A DNA stretch of 64,000 bases from Megamerina dolium (Eukaryota > Arthropoda > Insecta > Diptera > Megamerinidae). The stretch lies in assembly GCA_963854835.1 (NCBI GenBank), contig OY978525.1:56318355-56382354 (forward strand). The letters run 5' to 3'. Below, in pieces: positions 40,744 through 49,782 of the stretch. The notes under the pieces were generated by a model. That model was not told the origin of the DNA, did no database searches, and saw only the letters and a program-made list of their open reading frames with translations. The position numbers were made by a program, and so were the translations under genes. Every line of letters starts with the position of its first letter. The stretch's first letter is position 1.

Positions 40744-41162
40744 GGTCTGGATAGCAATGTTTGGAGTAACATCGATTGATTTTTCATCATTTCTTGCATC
40801 ATTGTTTGCATTGAGTTCATGAATTGGTTCATATTCTGAATCAATGTTTGAAGCAAATGTTCAAGGGTACTTGGCTGTTGGGTGGGCAGTGAGTGTTTCT
40901 GCTCATTATTTACATTGCTTTGTTGGTGTGGGTTTTGTTTTAACACGCTAGCGTATGAATTGGTTTGATTCTTGTTTGGGATTGCAGAGAAGAATTGTGT
41001 TGCATCAATATTTTGTCTCTTACTTGAGTTGGCTATCTGAGTTTGCTCAACTGGTTTTAGAGGTTGATTGCTAGCGGAGAAATTTAGCTTTAGGGTTGTA
41101 TATACTGGGCAACCTCTATAATTTGCGGTGTGATTACCTCCACAATTGCTGCATTTTTTCAT
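40740..41162 (-). pseudogene. Jockey ORF1 C-terminal part (Gag-like)
   Basis: 140 residues remain. A zinc-knuckle CSNCGGNHTANYRGCPVY stands near the start, followed by a Gln/Asn-rich tail with methionine-rich heptads (MNQFMNSMQTMMQEMMKN), probably a coiled coil. A full ORF1 of this clade has further knuckles upstream; these are lost with the 5' truncation at about 41170. The stop TGA overlaps the ORF2 ATG as ATGA. Confidence 0.8.
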
Positions 41163-41177
41163 GCTAGCAGAAATGGT

Positions 41178-41757
41178 ACAAAAAATTTGTATAAAGTATT
41201 TACAAGAAAAGGATTTATTAGAGTTTATTTCAAGTTATTGTAAAAAGTGTTACATAGAATATTATTATAAAGTGTATTCAAAAATTATATTATGTAAATG
41301 TGGAAGAAAAAATAAAAAATAAATATGTGGCACTTAAAGTCCCAAAGGGCTCATTGGCCGAGCTTCTCTTCCATTACTGTTGTGCGTCTTAAATTTGGAC
41401 AGTATTAGAAGGGACCTACTTATTTTAGCCGGTTCCGAACGGCAGAACACTTGTGACATCACTTTTTCTGAGCTTTGTCACAGAGTTCTTTCAGAAGCTT
41501 TTTCATGGCAAGTTGTTACTGTCGGAAGAATTGCTTGCCGACAGGTGAGTACCATTCGAAAGAAAAATCTTATCGATATTAAATTTGTTATGCATCAGCC
41601 GGGGATTGAACCACAACCTACAGATCAGAAGGCGAACACACTAACCACTGAGCTACGGCACCCACGAAAATGTGGAAGAACTTATTCTAAAAATAATGGG
41701 AGCTCACATTATCGTTCTGGATTTCATAAAAAATATTTTAATATGAGTAATAATTAA
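41178..41757 (+). pseudogene. Polinton frame split by a SINE
   Basis: The left part reads KICIKYLQEKDLLEFISSYC and then CKKCYIEYYY up to LCKCGRK; after the SINE it resumes CGRTYSKNNGSSHYRSGFHK and ends at TAA 41755-41757. Cysteine pairs (CKKC, CKCG) suggest a zinc-binding protein. No family was recognised. It shows that a gene was present before the SINE came. Confidence 0.4.
41307..41667 (-). mobile_element. tRNA-derived SINE with target-site duplication
   Basis: On the minus strand it starts GTGGGTGCCGTAGCTCAGTG, with A box TAGCTCAGTGG and B box GGTTCAATCCC, and ends in an A-rich tail (AAAAATAAAAAATAAA on the plus-strand left side). The 11-bp AAATGTGGAAG flanks it at 41296-41306 and 41668-41678. 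The body has a TTGCCGACAG...CTGTCGG-type internal hairpin. It is the best-bounded SINE in the window. Confidence 0.88.
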
Positions 41758-41875
41758 ACAGTAAGAACTCTTTTGAAATACATCACATTTTTAATATTTT
41801 TAAATTAAGGTTGTTATAGCTTTTTCTATATTTAGAAAAAGATTGAAGACTTTTTTTTATAATAAATAAAGAAAA

Positions 41876-42255
41876 ATGAATCCAATTAATATTAAAGAAT
41901 TAAAAACAAAACTTTAAAAAACCTTAAACAATATGTTAAAGAAATTAAACATATTTCATCAGTTCCGAAAAACTGGTATAACAAAAATAGAAATGGCTTA
42001 TTAGGATTAGTAATAAAAGAAACTAAAAAATATAACAAAAAAATTATTTTAGAGTTTTTTCTAACTTTTGATGATTATGATTTTAATTTTGATTATATAG
42101 TTACGGATAATTTATATGAAAATTGTGAATTACAAGAAGGAAGATATGATAATTTAGTAGCCGATATTGAGTTAAAAAATAATGAAAAATTGGATATTAG
42201 ATCACATCTAAATCAATTAAAGAAAAAATATAATTCTTACTTTGAAAAAATATAA
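41876..42255 (+). pseudogene. Unrecognised Polinton frame, broken
   Basis: The opening is ATG AAT CCA ATT AAT at 41876. After a stop the frame continues NWYNKNRNGLLGLVIKETK, then LEFFLTFDDYDFNFDYIVTD and LRSHLNQLKKKYNSYFEKI-like sequence to a stop at 42255. It is acidic and Asn-rich with no recognised domain. The position before DNA polymerase B suggests it belongs to the Polinton. Confidence 0.35.
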
Positions 42256-43906
42256 TATTTTTAAAGTGTGTATTGCTGTAGAAGTCATTTTATTATTTAA
42301 GCGTAACAAAAAAGAAATGTGATTTTGGCATCGGTCTAAGACACATGACATTAATAAAATCAATCTTAAAGAGAAATTTGATATCATGATCGATGAACTA
42401 TGTAACAGTTTTTATAGAATTAATAAAGAAAGAAATGGATGGGAGTTTGTAAAAATAGTAAAAACAATTGTTTCGAGAGATAAAAACCAGCCTATTTCAG
42501 GTGGGTCATATATTCCATTCACAAATAAAAACTGTATAAATATTAAAAAAAAATAATATATTATATTGTATCTTATATTCTACTCATCAAGAAGAAATAA
42601 AACATCATCCTGAAAGACCAACTAAATATAAATATAACTTATCCATTTGAAATTAATAAAGAAAATGTTAATAAATTAGAAGACTATTTTAATATTACAA
42701 TGAACTTTTATAATTTCAATTCTGAAGAAAAAGATACATTTGAACAAATACAATTATTATATAAAAGTAAATCTTTTAATATTTCTATTAATAAACATCA
42801 TATTTTTTTAAATATTTTATATTTAGAAGATACAAATAAATCTATTTTTATAGTTATTAAAAATGTCTCAGGATTTCTTAGTGGTAAAATTCACCATCAA
42901 AATGAGCATTTACATATTTGTTATATTTATAAATGTTTTAAGAAATGTAAATCTTTAAATGAATTAGAAGAACATAAAACAATGTGTTATACATTAAAAG
43001 ATTATACTGACATATTTCAATATATAGTTACCTAAAGAAGGTGAAAACATTTTAGAATATAAATCTAATGGTGCAAAATTATTTCATCCATATGTTTTAT
43101 ATGCTGATTTTGAATCTGAAAAGATTAATAAAAAGAAATCTGAAAAATGTGAGACAATATTATTTAATAAACATATTCCGAATAGCTTTGGAATTTATTG
43201 AAATTATATTTGTGAATGTTTCGCTTCACGAATATACGAAAAAGTATTTTTCAGCAGTAAAACCTAAAAAAGGTTTAATTAAAGTATTTTTTTTATCATA
43301 TATTACATTACAACATGCTAAAGAATATAATAAAATCATAAAAACAGATGTTGGAATCATTCAAGATAAAGGTTCAATATTAAAATTTGAAAATACTAAA
43401 GACTGTGAAATTTGTAATGTTCAATTTAACGATTTAATTCAAAAATGTTGGGATGATGATTACTTAACTGGCAAGTATAGAATGGATTTATGTATTAGGT
43501 GTCTAAATTTGAAAATGCGTAATTTGTACCAATTTTTATTCATAGCTTAAAAGGTTATAATTCTAAATTATTCTTAAAATATTTAGAAACAGAAACTATT
43601 CTAAAGCTAGAAGTACAGATTTACACAAATTAGAAAGAAAGTCATAATAAGTGAAATTAAATACTTAGTGTTTAAATTATATATTAGATCCTGTTTATTA
43701 TGTAAGTGCACCACATTTAAATGATTCAGCAGCATTAAAATTAACAAAACAAAAAATATAATTATTAACTGATCAAGATCAGTATGAATATAAAGAAAAT
43801 CGAATTAGATGTGGGATATCTGAAATATCACGTAATTATGCTAAAGCAAATAATGATGTAGAACAAGTTTATAAATTAAATAAAGAAGAAGCTGAAAGTA
43901 AAAGAA

Positions 43907-44260
43907 TAAAAAAAAAATATGTGGCACTTAAACCCCCGAAGGGCTCATTGTCCCAGCTTCTCTTCCATTACTGTTGTACGTCTTAAATTTGGACAATATT
44001 AGAAGGGACCTACTTATTTTAGCCGGTTCCGAACGGCAGAACACTTGTAACATTACTTTTTCTGAGCTTTGTCACTGAGTTCTTTTAGAAGCTTTTTCAT
44101 AGCAAGTTCTTACTGAAGAATTGCCAATTGCTTGCCGACAGAAGGGTACCATTCGAAAGAAAAATCTTATCGATATTAAATTTGTTATGCATCAGCCAGG
44201 GATTGAACCACGACCTACAGATCAGAAGGCGAACACACTAACCACTGAGCTACGGCACCC
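43907..44260 (-). mobile_element. tRNA-derived SINE inside the polymerase gene
   Basis: Same family as 41307-41667: tRNA-like head at the right end (TGGGTGCCGTAGCTCAGTGG on the minus strand) and an A-run at the left (43907-43917). Body differences from the other copies are moderate. It separates the YAKANN block of the polymerase from the downstream palm blocks. A clean target-site duplication is not visible. Confidence 0.85.
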
Positions 44261-44394
44261 AAATGTATGCATGTACCAGAAATTAATTATTTAATAATTA
44301 TACACCAGCAGCACATCATTATTCAGTAAACGTTAGTGAGTTATCACCTCTTCAAAAAGAATTGATTGAGAAAGATATTGCTAGAAAACCAAAT

Positions 44395-44425
44395 ATTTCC
44401 TCTGGAAACTGTTCGCGATGCGGAC
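44395..44425 (+). repeat. Double-hairpin unit in the polymerase gene
   Basis: TTTCCTCTGGAAA (window 44395-44409) and GTTCGCGATGCGGAC (44411-44425) are spaced 16 nt as in the array at 37.4 kb. The unit is read in frame as ISSGNCSRCGH. Confidence 0.7.
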
Positions 44426-45579
44426 ATGTTAAAAATAAGAAACTAATGTGTACTTTATTACCAAAGAAAAATTATGTAATTGATATGAGGTTATTAAAAG
44501 AATATTTAATAAATGATGTAATTTTAACTAAAGTTCATAGAGGCATTAAATGTAGACAAGAAGCATGGTTAAAAAGTTATATTAATAAAAACACTGAATT
44601 AAGAAAAGAAGCTAAAAATAATTTTGAAAAAGATTTCTTAAAATTGATGAATAATAGTGTATTTGGTAAACAAATGAAAATTGTTAGAAATAGATTAAAT
44701 GTTCCAGTAGTTAAATCTGAGAAAACTAATAAATAAAAAAACTGATCAATTTAGAAAAGTTATTGATGAGAATACATGTGTAGTATTTGGTAAAAAATCT
44801 AAGATTAAGTTAAATAAACCTATATTTGGTGGTCAAAATATTTTAGATTTATGAAATATCAATATCAATAAATTATTAATGTTTAAAATGTAAGTTCAAT
44901 TGAAGAAGAAATGTTTAAATAGGATGAAGTTATTAGGAACAGATACTGATTCATTTATTTTTTATCTTGAAGGTAAACATATTGGTGATGATTTTGATAT
45001 TTATGATGATATGAAGAATGATAGGCATCTTTATGATACTAGTGAATATGTAGATAACTTTCCTATTACTGATTTTAAATCTGATAAAAATAAGAAACCA
45101 CCTGGAAAATTTAAAGATGAATTCAATGGAATTCCTATTAGTGAATTTTGTGGTTTAAGATCTAAAATGTGTTTGTTTAAAACTGATGTTGATGAGTTTG
45201 TAAAGGTACAAAGAAATGTAATATTAAAAAGTTTACCATAGAAGATTATAAAAATTGTTTAGTTAATTTAGAAAATAAGATTGAAACTGTTTATAATATT
45301 AGATCATGTAATATGACATTGTATACTACAAAAGAAAATAAAATAGGATTATCACCTTATGATGATAAGTTTTATTTTGATAGTTTACAAGTTAATGAAG
45401 AAAATAAGTTAAATAATATTTATAAACTATCTTGGGGACATTATAAAATAAAAAGTGTAAGTAGCTAGAACTAACCCCAATCCCTCCCCCTATATACTAA
45501 TATTACCTTAGACTATGCAAATTTGAGTGTTTTTAGTTTGTAAGTTATTTTAAGTTTATTATTTTACTATTCAACATTT

Positions 45580-46130
45580 TTAATTTTTTCTATTTATTTT
45601 TTTTCCATTTGACATAGAAATTTTAAAAAAATTATTTTTAATTACATTTGTTTGGTCTTCAACGAAATCATTAGAACTTACTTCCAACATCATCTCCGAT
45701 GAAACTTGAGTGCCTTTGTTAATCATATCATTTGCTTTAGACTTTATTATTTTTTTTTTGTTTACCCTACACATCGTGAATATAAAACTTTAAGATATTT
45801 TTGCATTAATTTTGTTTTTAAGAACAATCATAAGGTTCTTTTAGAAAACTGATTTAAAAATTTTCAATATGGTCTTCCATAAATTCCAGGTTTTTAATTA
45901 AATCAATTATTGCAGACTTATTATCGTTTTATTGTTTTTCTAATTCATCAATTTGGTTTTCTATAAATTCTCGAAATTTCCTTCAGAAACTTCTTCGATA
46001 TGCTTTTTCAAATTTTTAAAATCTTGTTCACTACTTAAACGATTTTCTTCGAAAAGTTACTTACTTCGGAAAGAAACTTATCAATACCCATTTATTTAAG
46101 TAATAAAATTTTGGATATTTGTTTCGCAAA
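45580..46130 (-). pseudogene. Unrecognised minus-strand Polinton frames
   Basis: A 64-residue frame (45774-45580, MCRVNKKKIIKSKANDMI) and, to its right (46120-45850), a broken lysine-rich coiled-coil-like stretch including SEQDFKNLKKHIEEVSEGNF. No domain is recognised. Both lie between the polymerase and the uncharacterised minus-strand gene. Confidence 0.3.
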
Positions 46131-46134
46131 GTTA

Positions 46135-47360
46135 AATCAAATTCTCTTCTCTTAATTCTTCAATGATATTCATAATTTCATTATGTATTTCAGGACTATC
46201 ATTTCCTGCTTCATGTTCTCCTAGTAAAAAATTTAATCTATCTTTTAATTCAGTATTATCATTCCAATAAACATATTCTACAGGTGATTTAGTATAAACT
46301 TTATAATTATTTGTAATTGGTTTCCTTTAAAACCATATTCGCGAAGCGAACCGTTTCTTTTGGAAACATAATTACTTTGTAATTGGTTTCTTTTGGAAAT
46401 ATGTGAGCTGTGTTCACAGTCTCTTTCAGAGACATAATTATTTTCAATTCCTGCTCCAGTTTTTTCTTATAGAATTTGATTTTTTAATAACATCGGTCTA
46501 ATAAAATTAATATATTTATTACTAGGTCTTGTTTTAATTCTTTTTGAAGTTTTATCATTATTTTGCATAAAAGCATAAGTTTTTAAAAAAATTTCTTCAT
46601 AAATATCTAAATCATTTTGTATATATGAGAAGGATCTTTCAAAGTCAATAATTCCCAAAAAAACCTTTAGTACCTTCATATTGTTTATCTTTTATAATTA
46701 TATTACCATTAATTTGACCATTAATTTTTACTTCACTATTTCCAATCCACAAATCTTTACCATTTTCAGATCGTAAACCAAATATATTGTCACAAAGTTT
46801 AGCATTAGAAGAATTTAAATTTAAATATTTCATTGCCATATTTTTAAATCTATTTTCAACAAAATTTACTGGAGTTCATATTGTTTCATTAACATTACTT
46901 TGTACGCTTCTCTCTGAAGGAATCGGTGTGTTTTCAACAAATATTTTTGCAATTTTAGAGCTTGACGGTGTAACAAATACATCTTTATTTAAATTTAATT
47001 AGATTTAATTTTTGAAGAGTTAAAGTAGGTAATAATTTAGTAAAGTCAGATTGTAATTTTTCTAAATTATGATTAATTGGAGCTAATTTTTTTATTTCAG
47101 AACTAAGTATTTGTGTTTCATTACTTAAATCATTTAAGATCAAGATATTTTTCACCGTTTTATTTTTGATACTTATCGATTGATTTTAAATTATTCGACG
47201 AAGGTAAAGTTATATTTAAATTATCTTTTAAACTATTTAATCCATGAGTTAAATAATTGCTATTAAAAACTTAAACTTTTCTTCTTTTATTGTTTTATTT
47301 AAATTATATTGTTTAAATTTATTTTTTAGCTCTTTCTGAGTTTTAATATATTCCTATAAA
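46135..47360 (-). pseudogene. Uncharacterised conserved Polinton protein, broken
   Basis: From right to left on the minus strand the frames read SNAKLCDNIFGLRSENGKDL, then WIGNSEVKINGQINGNIIIK, KDKQYEGTKGFFG, NDLDIYEEIFLKTYAFMQNN and TRPSNKYINFIRPMLL, and near 46.2 kb TKSPVEYVYWNDNTELKDRL with NEIMNIIEELREENLI. This block order matches a protein of unknown function that accompanies the polymerase and integrase in many animal Polintons. About three 33-bp hairpin units are inserted in its C-terminal third. Frameshifts break it into at least three pieces. Confidence 0.55.
46337..46433 (-). repeat. Tandem 33-bp double-hairpin array (3 units)
   Basis: 15-mers start at 46337, 46353, 46370, 46386, 46403 and 46419 (steps 16, 17, 16, 17, 16). 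They include ATTCGCGAAGCGAAC, ATTACTTTGTAAT and GTCTCTTTCAGAGAC. Read on the minus strand the units give YVSERDCEHSS, HISKRNQLQSN and YVSKRNGSLRE. Confidence 0.82.
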
Positions 47361-47370
47361 ACTAATAACA

Positions 47371-48168
47371 ATGGTATCTAGTGTTATTTATTTAAATAAA
47401 TTTTTACATTGTTTTTATTTTGTGAACATGTTGACAGAATCAACCGCTCGCAAAGCGAACATGTTTTCAAAGGAAACCTATTACAAAGTAATTATAGCAA
47501 ATGAATTGCATAAACCAATTAGAAAAAAATTTGAAAGGAGAAAAATAATTACTAAAGGAATAAGTGAATTATGGGCAGCTGATTTATTAATTATGACAAC
47601 TGTTAATGTAAGAATTAATAGAGGATGCAAAATTATGTTTAATGTAATTGATACATATTCGAAATTTGCTTATATAGAGCCATTAAAAATTATTAAAAGA
47701 GCTGGTTGTGCACCAAAATTACTTCACACATATTCTGGTAAAGAGTTTATAAATAAACATTTTCAGGAAGTTTTAGATAAACATGATATTAAAATGCATC
47801 AAACATTTAGTGAAAAAAAATCTGCAATTGTAGAAAGATTTAATAGAACAATTAATGAAAAATTGAAAGTACAATTTGAAATTCAACTAAATACTAATTG
47901 GGTTGATGTAATTGATAAATTGTTGCATGAATATAATTTTAAAGACATTCATAGAACAATTGATATGAGGCCATGCAAAGTGAATGAAAAAAAAAATGAA
48001 CAAGAAGTTTTTAATAGGTTATTTAATCAATACTGCATTTCCGAAGGAAATGGTTCACAAAGTGAACATACTGACGAAGTCAACAGTTTACATTGTGCAC
48101 ATTTAGAAAAACCTATTTTAAAAATTAGTGATAATGTACGAATACAATCACATAAAAAAACAATTTGA
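47371..48168 (+). CDS. Polinton integrase, probably inactive
   Basis: A 265-residue frame. ELHKPIRKKFERRKIITKGI leads into the core: first Asp in ELWAADLL, then NVIDTYSKFAYIEPL, and the catalytic Glu in SAIVERFNRTINEKL. The second Asp should stand in the block before GKEF, which here reads LLHTYSGKEF, so the catalytic Asp appears replaced. The protein inserted linear Polinton DNA into the host genome by the retroviral-type reaction. The N-terminal 40 residues and the part after residue 222 carry hairpin-encoded 11-residue repeats. The ATG used (47371) sits in non-homologous sequence; the frame then stops at 48166-48168 before the normal C-terminus, which continues in another frame (NNWSREIFYISKIYSS). 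Confidence 0.75.
   Translation: MVSSVIYLNKFLHCFYFVNMLTESTARKANMFSKETYYKVIIANELHKPIRKKFERRKIITKGISELWAADLLIMTTVNVRINRGCKIMFNVIDTYSKFAYIEPLKIIKRAGCAPKLLHTYSGKEFINKHFQEVLDKHDIKMHQTFSEKKSAIVERFNRTINEKLKVQFEIQLNTNWVDVIDKLLHEYNFKDIHRTIDMRPCKVNEKKNEQEVFNRLFNQYCISEGNGSQSEHTDEVNSLHCAHLEKPILKISDNVRIQSHKKTI
47430..47493 (+). repeat. Double-hairpin units at the integrase N-terminus
   Basis: 15-mers at 47430 (GTTGACAGAATCAAC), 47446 (GCTCGCAAAGCGAAC), 47463 (GTTTTCAAAGGAAAC) and 47479 (around ATTACAAAGTAAT), steps 16, 17, 16. The units are translated one base out of phase relative to the arrays at 37.4 and 48.0 kb, giving TARKANMFSKETYYKV. Confidence 0.78.
48037..48100 (+). repeat. Double-hairpin units at the integrase C-terminus
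   Basis: 15-mers at 48037 (ATTTCCGAAGGAAAT), 48053 (GTTCACAAAGTGAAC), 48070 (around TGACGAAGTCA) and 48086 (degenerate), steps 16, 17, 16. The first two are perfect 6-bp stems. They encode ISEGNGSQSEHTDEVNSLHC. Confidence 0.8.
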
Positions 48169-48351
48169 AAACAAATATAAAAACAATTGGTCTCGTGAAA
48201 TATTTTATATCAGTAAGATTTATTCTTCCAATCCAATTAAATAATTAATAAGATATTTAAATTATGAGCTAATTTTAGGTATATTTTATAAAGAAGAACT
48301 ACAAAAAACTATTCAAGAAAATTAATTATTTAATTTATTTGTGAGAATTAT

Positions 48352-48382
48352 ATTCGCGAGGCGAACAGTTTCCAAAGGAAAC
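48352..48382 (+). repeat. Double-hairpin unit outside recognised coding sequence
   Basis: ATTCGCGAGGCGAAC (48352-48366) and GTTTCCAAAGGAAAC (48368-48382) are spaced 16 nt. The second is identical to the first hairpin of the 37.4-kb array. Confidence 0.78.
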
Positions 48383-48399
48383 ATGTAAAAAAAAAGCAT

Positions 48400-49040
48400 G
48401 GAAAAAAATCTGGCAATGGACAACCATCCGTTGCGACATTTTACAAAATCTCATCATAAGTACACATTTTTTCATGTTAGCATATCAGAAATGTGTGCTT
48501 ATGTGTGACATATTTTTAATGTTTGATATAAATTGGTAAATAATGGAGATAAGCGTAATCGCTTAACATTTGGTAATGTGTTATAATTTGCAATTGGTCT
48601 GTAGCGGACCAACAATGACGAAAGTAATTAAAACAGTTTTAATGTGTACGCTCTCAAAGAGATCAAGCTTTTATAAGCTTGATCTATTTTTAGCATTTTC
48701 ACTTCTAACTTTGCTAGAACAAACAAAGTACGCAACTTTAAAAATGATGGTAAGGTGAGGCTATTTATATTAGTTGGTTAATGGTTGCATTAACAAGCAG
48801 TGTTTTTGTGAGTTCCAGACCAACAAAGAACTTTTTGCGTTCCATTTAGGAACGCTGTTATTTTAGAACACTGTTTTTGAAGAGAGGTCTTTACTATTGA
48901 TTGTGCTCTATGCAATTGTAAAACATTTATTTTTAGAGAAGTTATTTTTAACATTTTACCATTAATTTATAAAAATAAAAAAAATAAAAATAAACTTGGG
49001 TCGAACCATTTCCTTCGAACATATGTTCGACCCAACTTTT
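48400..49040. repeat. Hairpin-rich AT region at the Polinton end
   Basis: Several perfect inverted repeats follow one another: TAAGCG-TAAT-CGCTTA (about 48551), AGATCAAGCTT-TTAT-AAGCTTGATCT (48660-48685), GCGTTCC-ATTTA-GGAACGC (about 48838-48856), TTGGGTCGAAC (48996-49006) pairing with 49025-49035, and TCGAACATATGTTCGA inside that loop. No gene is seen. Direct repeat copy 2 (48818-48980) matches 35101-35220. Confidence 0.6.
48818..48980 (+). repeat. Direct repeat copy 2 bracketing the Polinton
   Basis: AACAAAGAACTTTTTG, the GTTCC-ATTTA-GGAAC hairpin and TTTTTGAAGAGAGG...CTTTACTATTGATT repeat the block at 35101-35220 in the same orientation, with a short insertion (TATTTTAGAACACTG). Same orientation argues against these being Polinton terminal inverted repeats. 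Confidence 0.65.
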
Positions 49041-49782
49041 TAATCAAAAATTTGTGTTACAAAAGTTAAAAAATTCTTTTAATTCTAACAATGTCAAGAA
49101 AAACGTGTTACAAATGTTAAAAATTTCAAAAACGTGTTACAAATGATAAAAATGTTAAATTTGTAACACTAAAATTGAGATTGCGCTCAAATCCGGAAAC
49201 TACATACTACTCATATGAGGTATATAAGTAGTTTCGTGTCCATAGATGTTTCGTAGTTTTTTCTTAACATGATTTTTCTTTTTCTTTGATTTCATAGACT
49301 GGATGGTAGAGAATTTGATGGGTAGATATATGATTTCATTGCCGCAGACTGCAGTTAGCTCAATTGGTCTTGTGGTTGCATAAATTCAGAGGTTAATGTT
49401 GTTGATTGCAACAAGGGAAATGTTGTTTTGAATGTGACCGTAATTACAATGTGGAAATGTTCTGTTGTTGAAGAGAGCAATTTGACAGGAATAACTGTCG
49501 GAATCTCGAACTATACGTACTTGCAGCTTAGGGCATAGATATATATCATTCATTATTACAATGCACTTATCGACTTGAAGTGTGTTTAGTGTTAGGTATT
49601 CAACACGATGTTCATGATTTTATGTAACTCCACCAGGTCATTATCTTCAACTGGTAGAGGGCGACCAGTAGACAGGTGTCACTTAATTCTGGTGATTCCC
49701 AACCTTAGTTGTTATGATGTGAGGATGAGTGGACTTACATTGCCGTGGTTTATATGAATAAGGACCTCAATTTATTCCCCTA
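49041..49782. other. Intergenic stretch, nothing recognised
   Basis: There is no domain-bearing frame and no match to the repeats named here. GTTACAAA(T/A)GTTAAAAA-like words recur three times at 49057-49155, a short degenerate tandem repeat. Confidence 0.4.

Larger units (their letters stand above)
37926..41175 (-). mobile_element. Jockey-clade non-LTR retrotransposon, 5'-truncated
   Basis: It is on the minus strand with ORF1 C-terminus, complete ORF2, a short 3' UTR and a poly(A) end seen as T runs at about 37930-37948 and 37958-37970. The 5' end is truncated inside ORF1, as usual for LINEs. It is inserted in the Polinton. A degraded second copy of the same family lies at 55962-57088. Confidence 0.9.
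42370..45470 (+). pseudogene. Protein-primed DNA polymerase B of the Polinton
   Basis: Polymerase blocks appear in order across several frames: NGWEFVKIV and GGSYIPF (42.4-42.5 kb); a cysteine/histidine block CYIYKCFKKCKSLNELEEHK (42.9 kb); PYVLYADFES, an exonuclease D-x-E motif (43.08 kb); CEICNVQF and DDDYLTGKYRMD (43.4 kb); ISEISRNYAKANN (43.8 kb); then, behind a SINE, KNNFEKDFLKLMNNSVFGKQ (44.65 kb) and the catalytic GTDTDSF (44.94 kb). This is the Polinton-type polymerase that starts replication from a terminal protein. At least six frame changes or stops make it inactive. Confidence 0.85.
36541..48400 (+). mobile_element. Maverick/Polinton-type element, decayed and invaded
   Basis: It contains, in order, a small hydrophobic protein, a short virion-type protein, protein-primed DNA polymerase B, a minus-strand uncharacterised Polinton gene and a retroviral-like integrase. 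This gene set is diagnostic of Maverick/Polinton elements. The DNA is extremely AT-rich and most genes carry stops and frameshifts. A jockey LINE (37.9-41.2 kb) and two SINEs are inserted in it. Terminal inverted repeats were not found, so the true ends are uncertain; the limits given are those of the recognisable genes. Confidence 0.82.

Noticed and set aside
41590..41667. tRNA gene on the minus strand
   Set aside because: The A and B boxes belong to the head of a SINE that continues into a shared body and A-tail; the cloverleaf 3' half is missing.
43068..43550. Alternative genetic code to explain stops in the polymerase
   Set aside because: Stops of all three kinds and frameshifts are present, and the conserved positions do not assign TGA to one residue; decay explains it better.
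35101..48980. The 35.1 and 48.8 kb repeats as Polinton terminal inverted repeats
   Set aside because: They are in direct orientation and do not start or end at matching positions.
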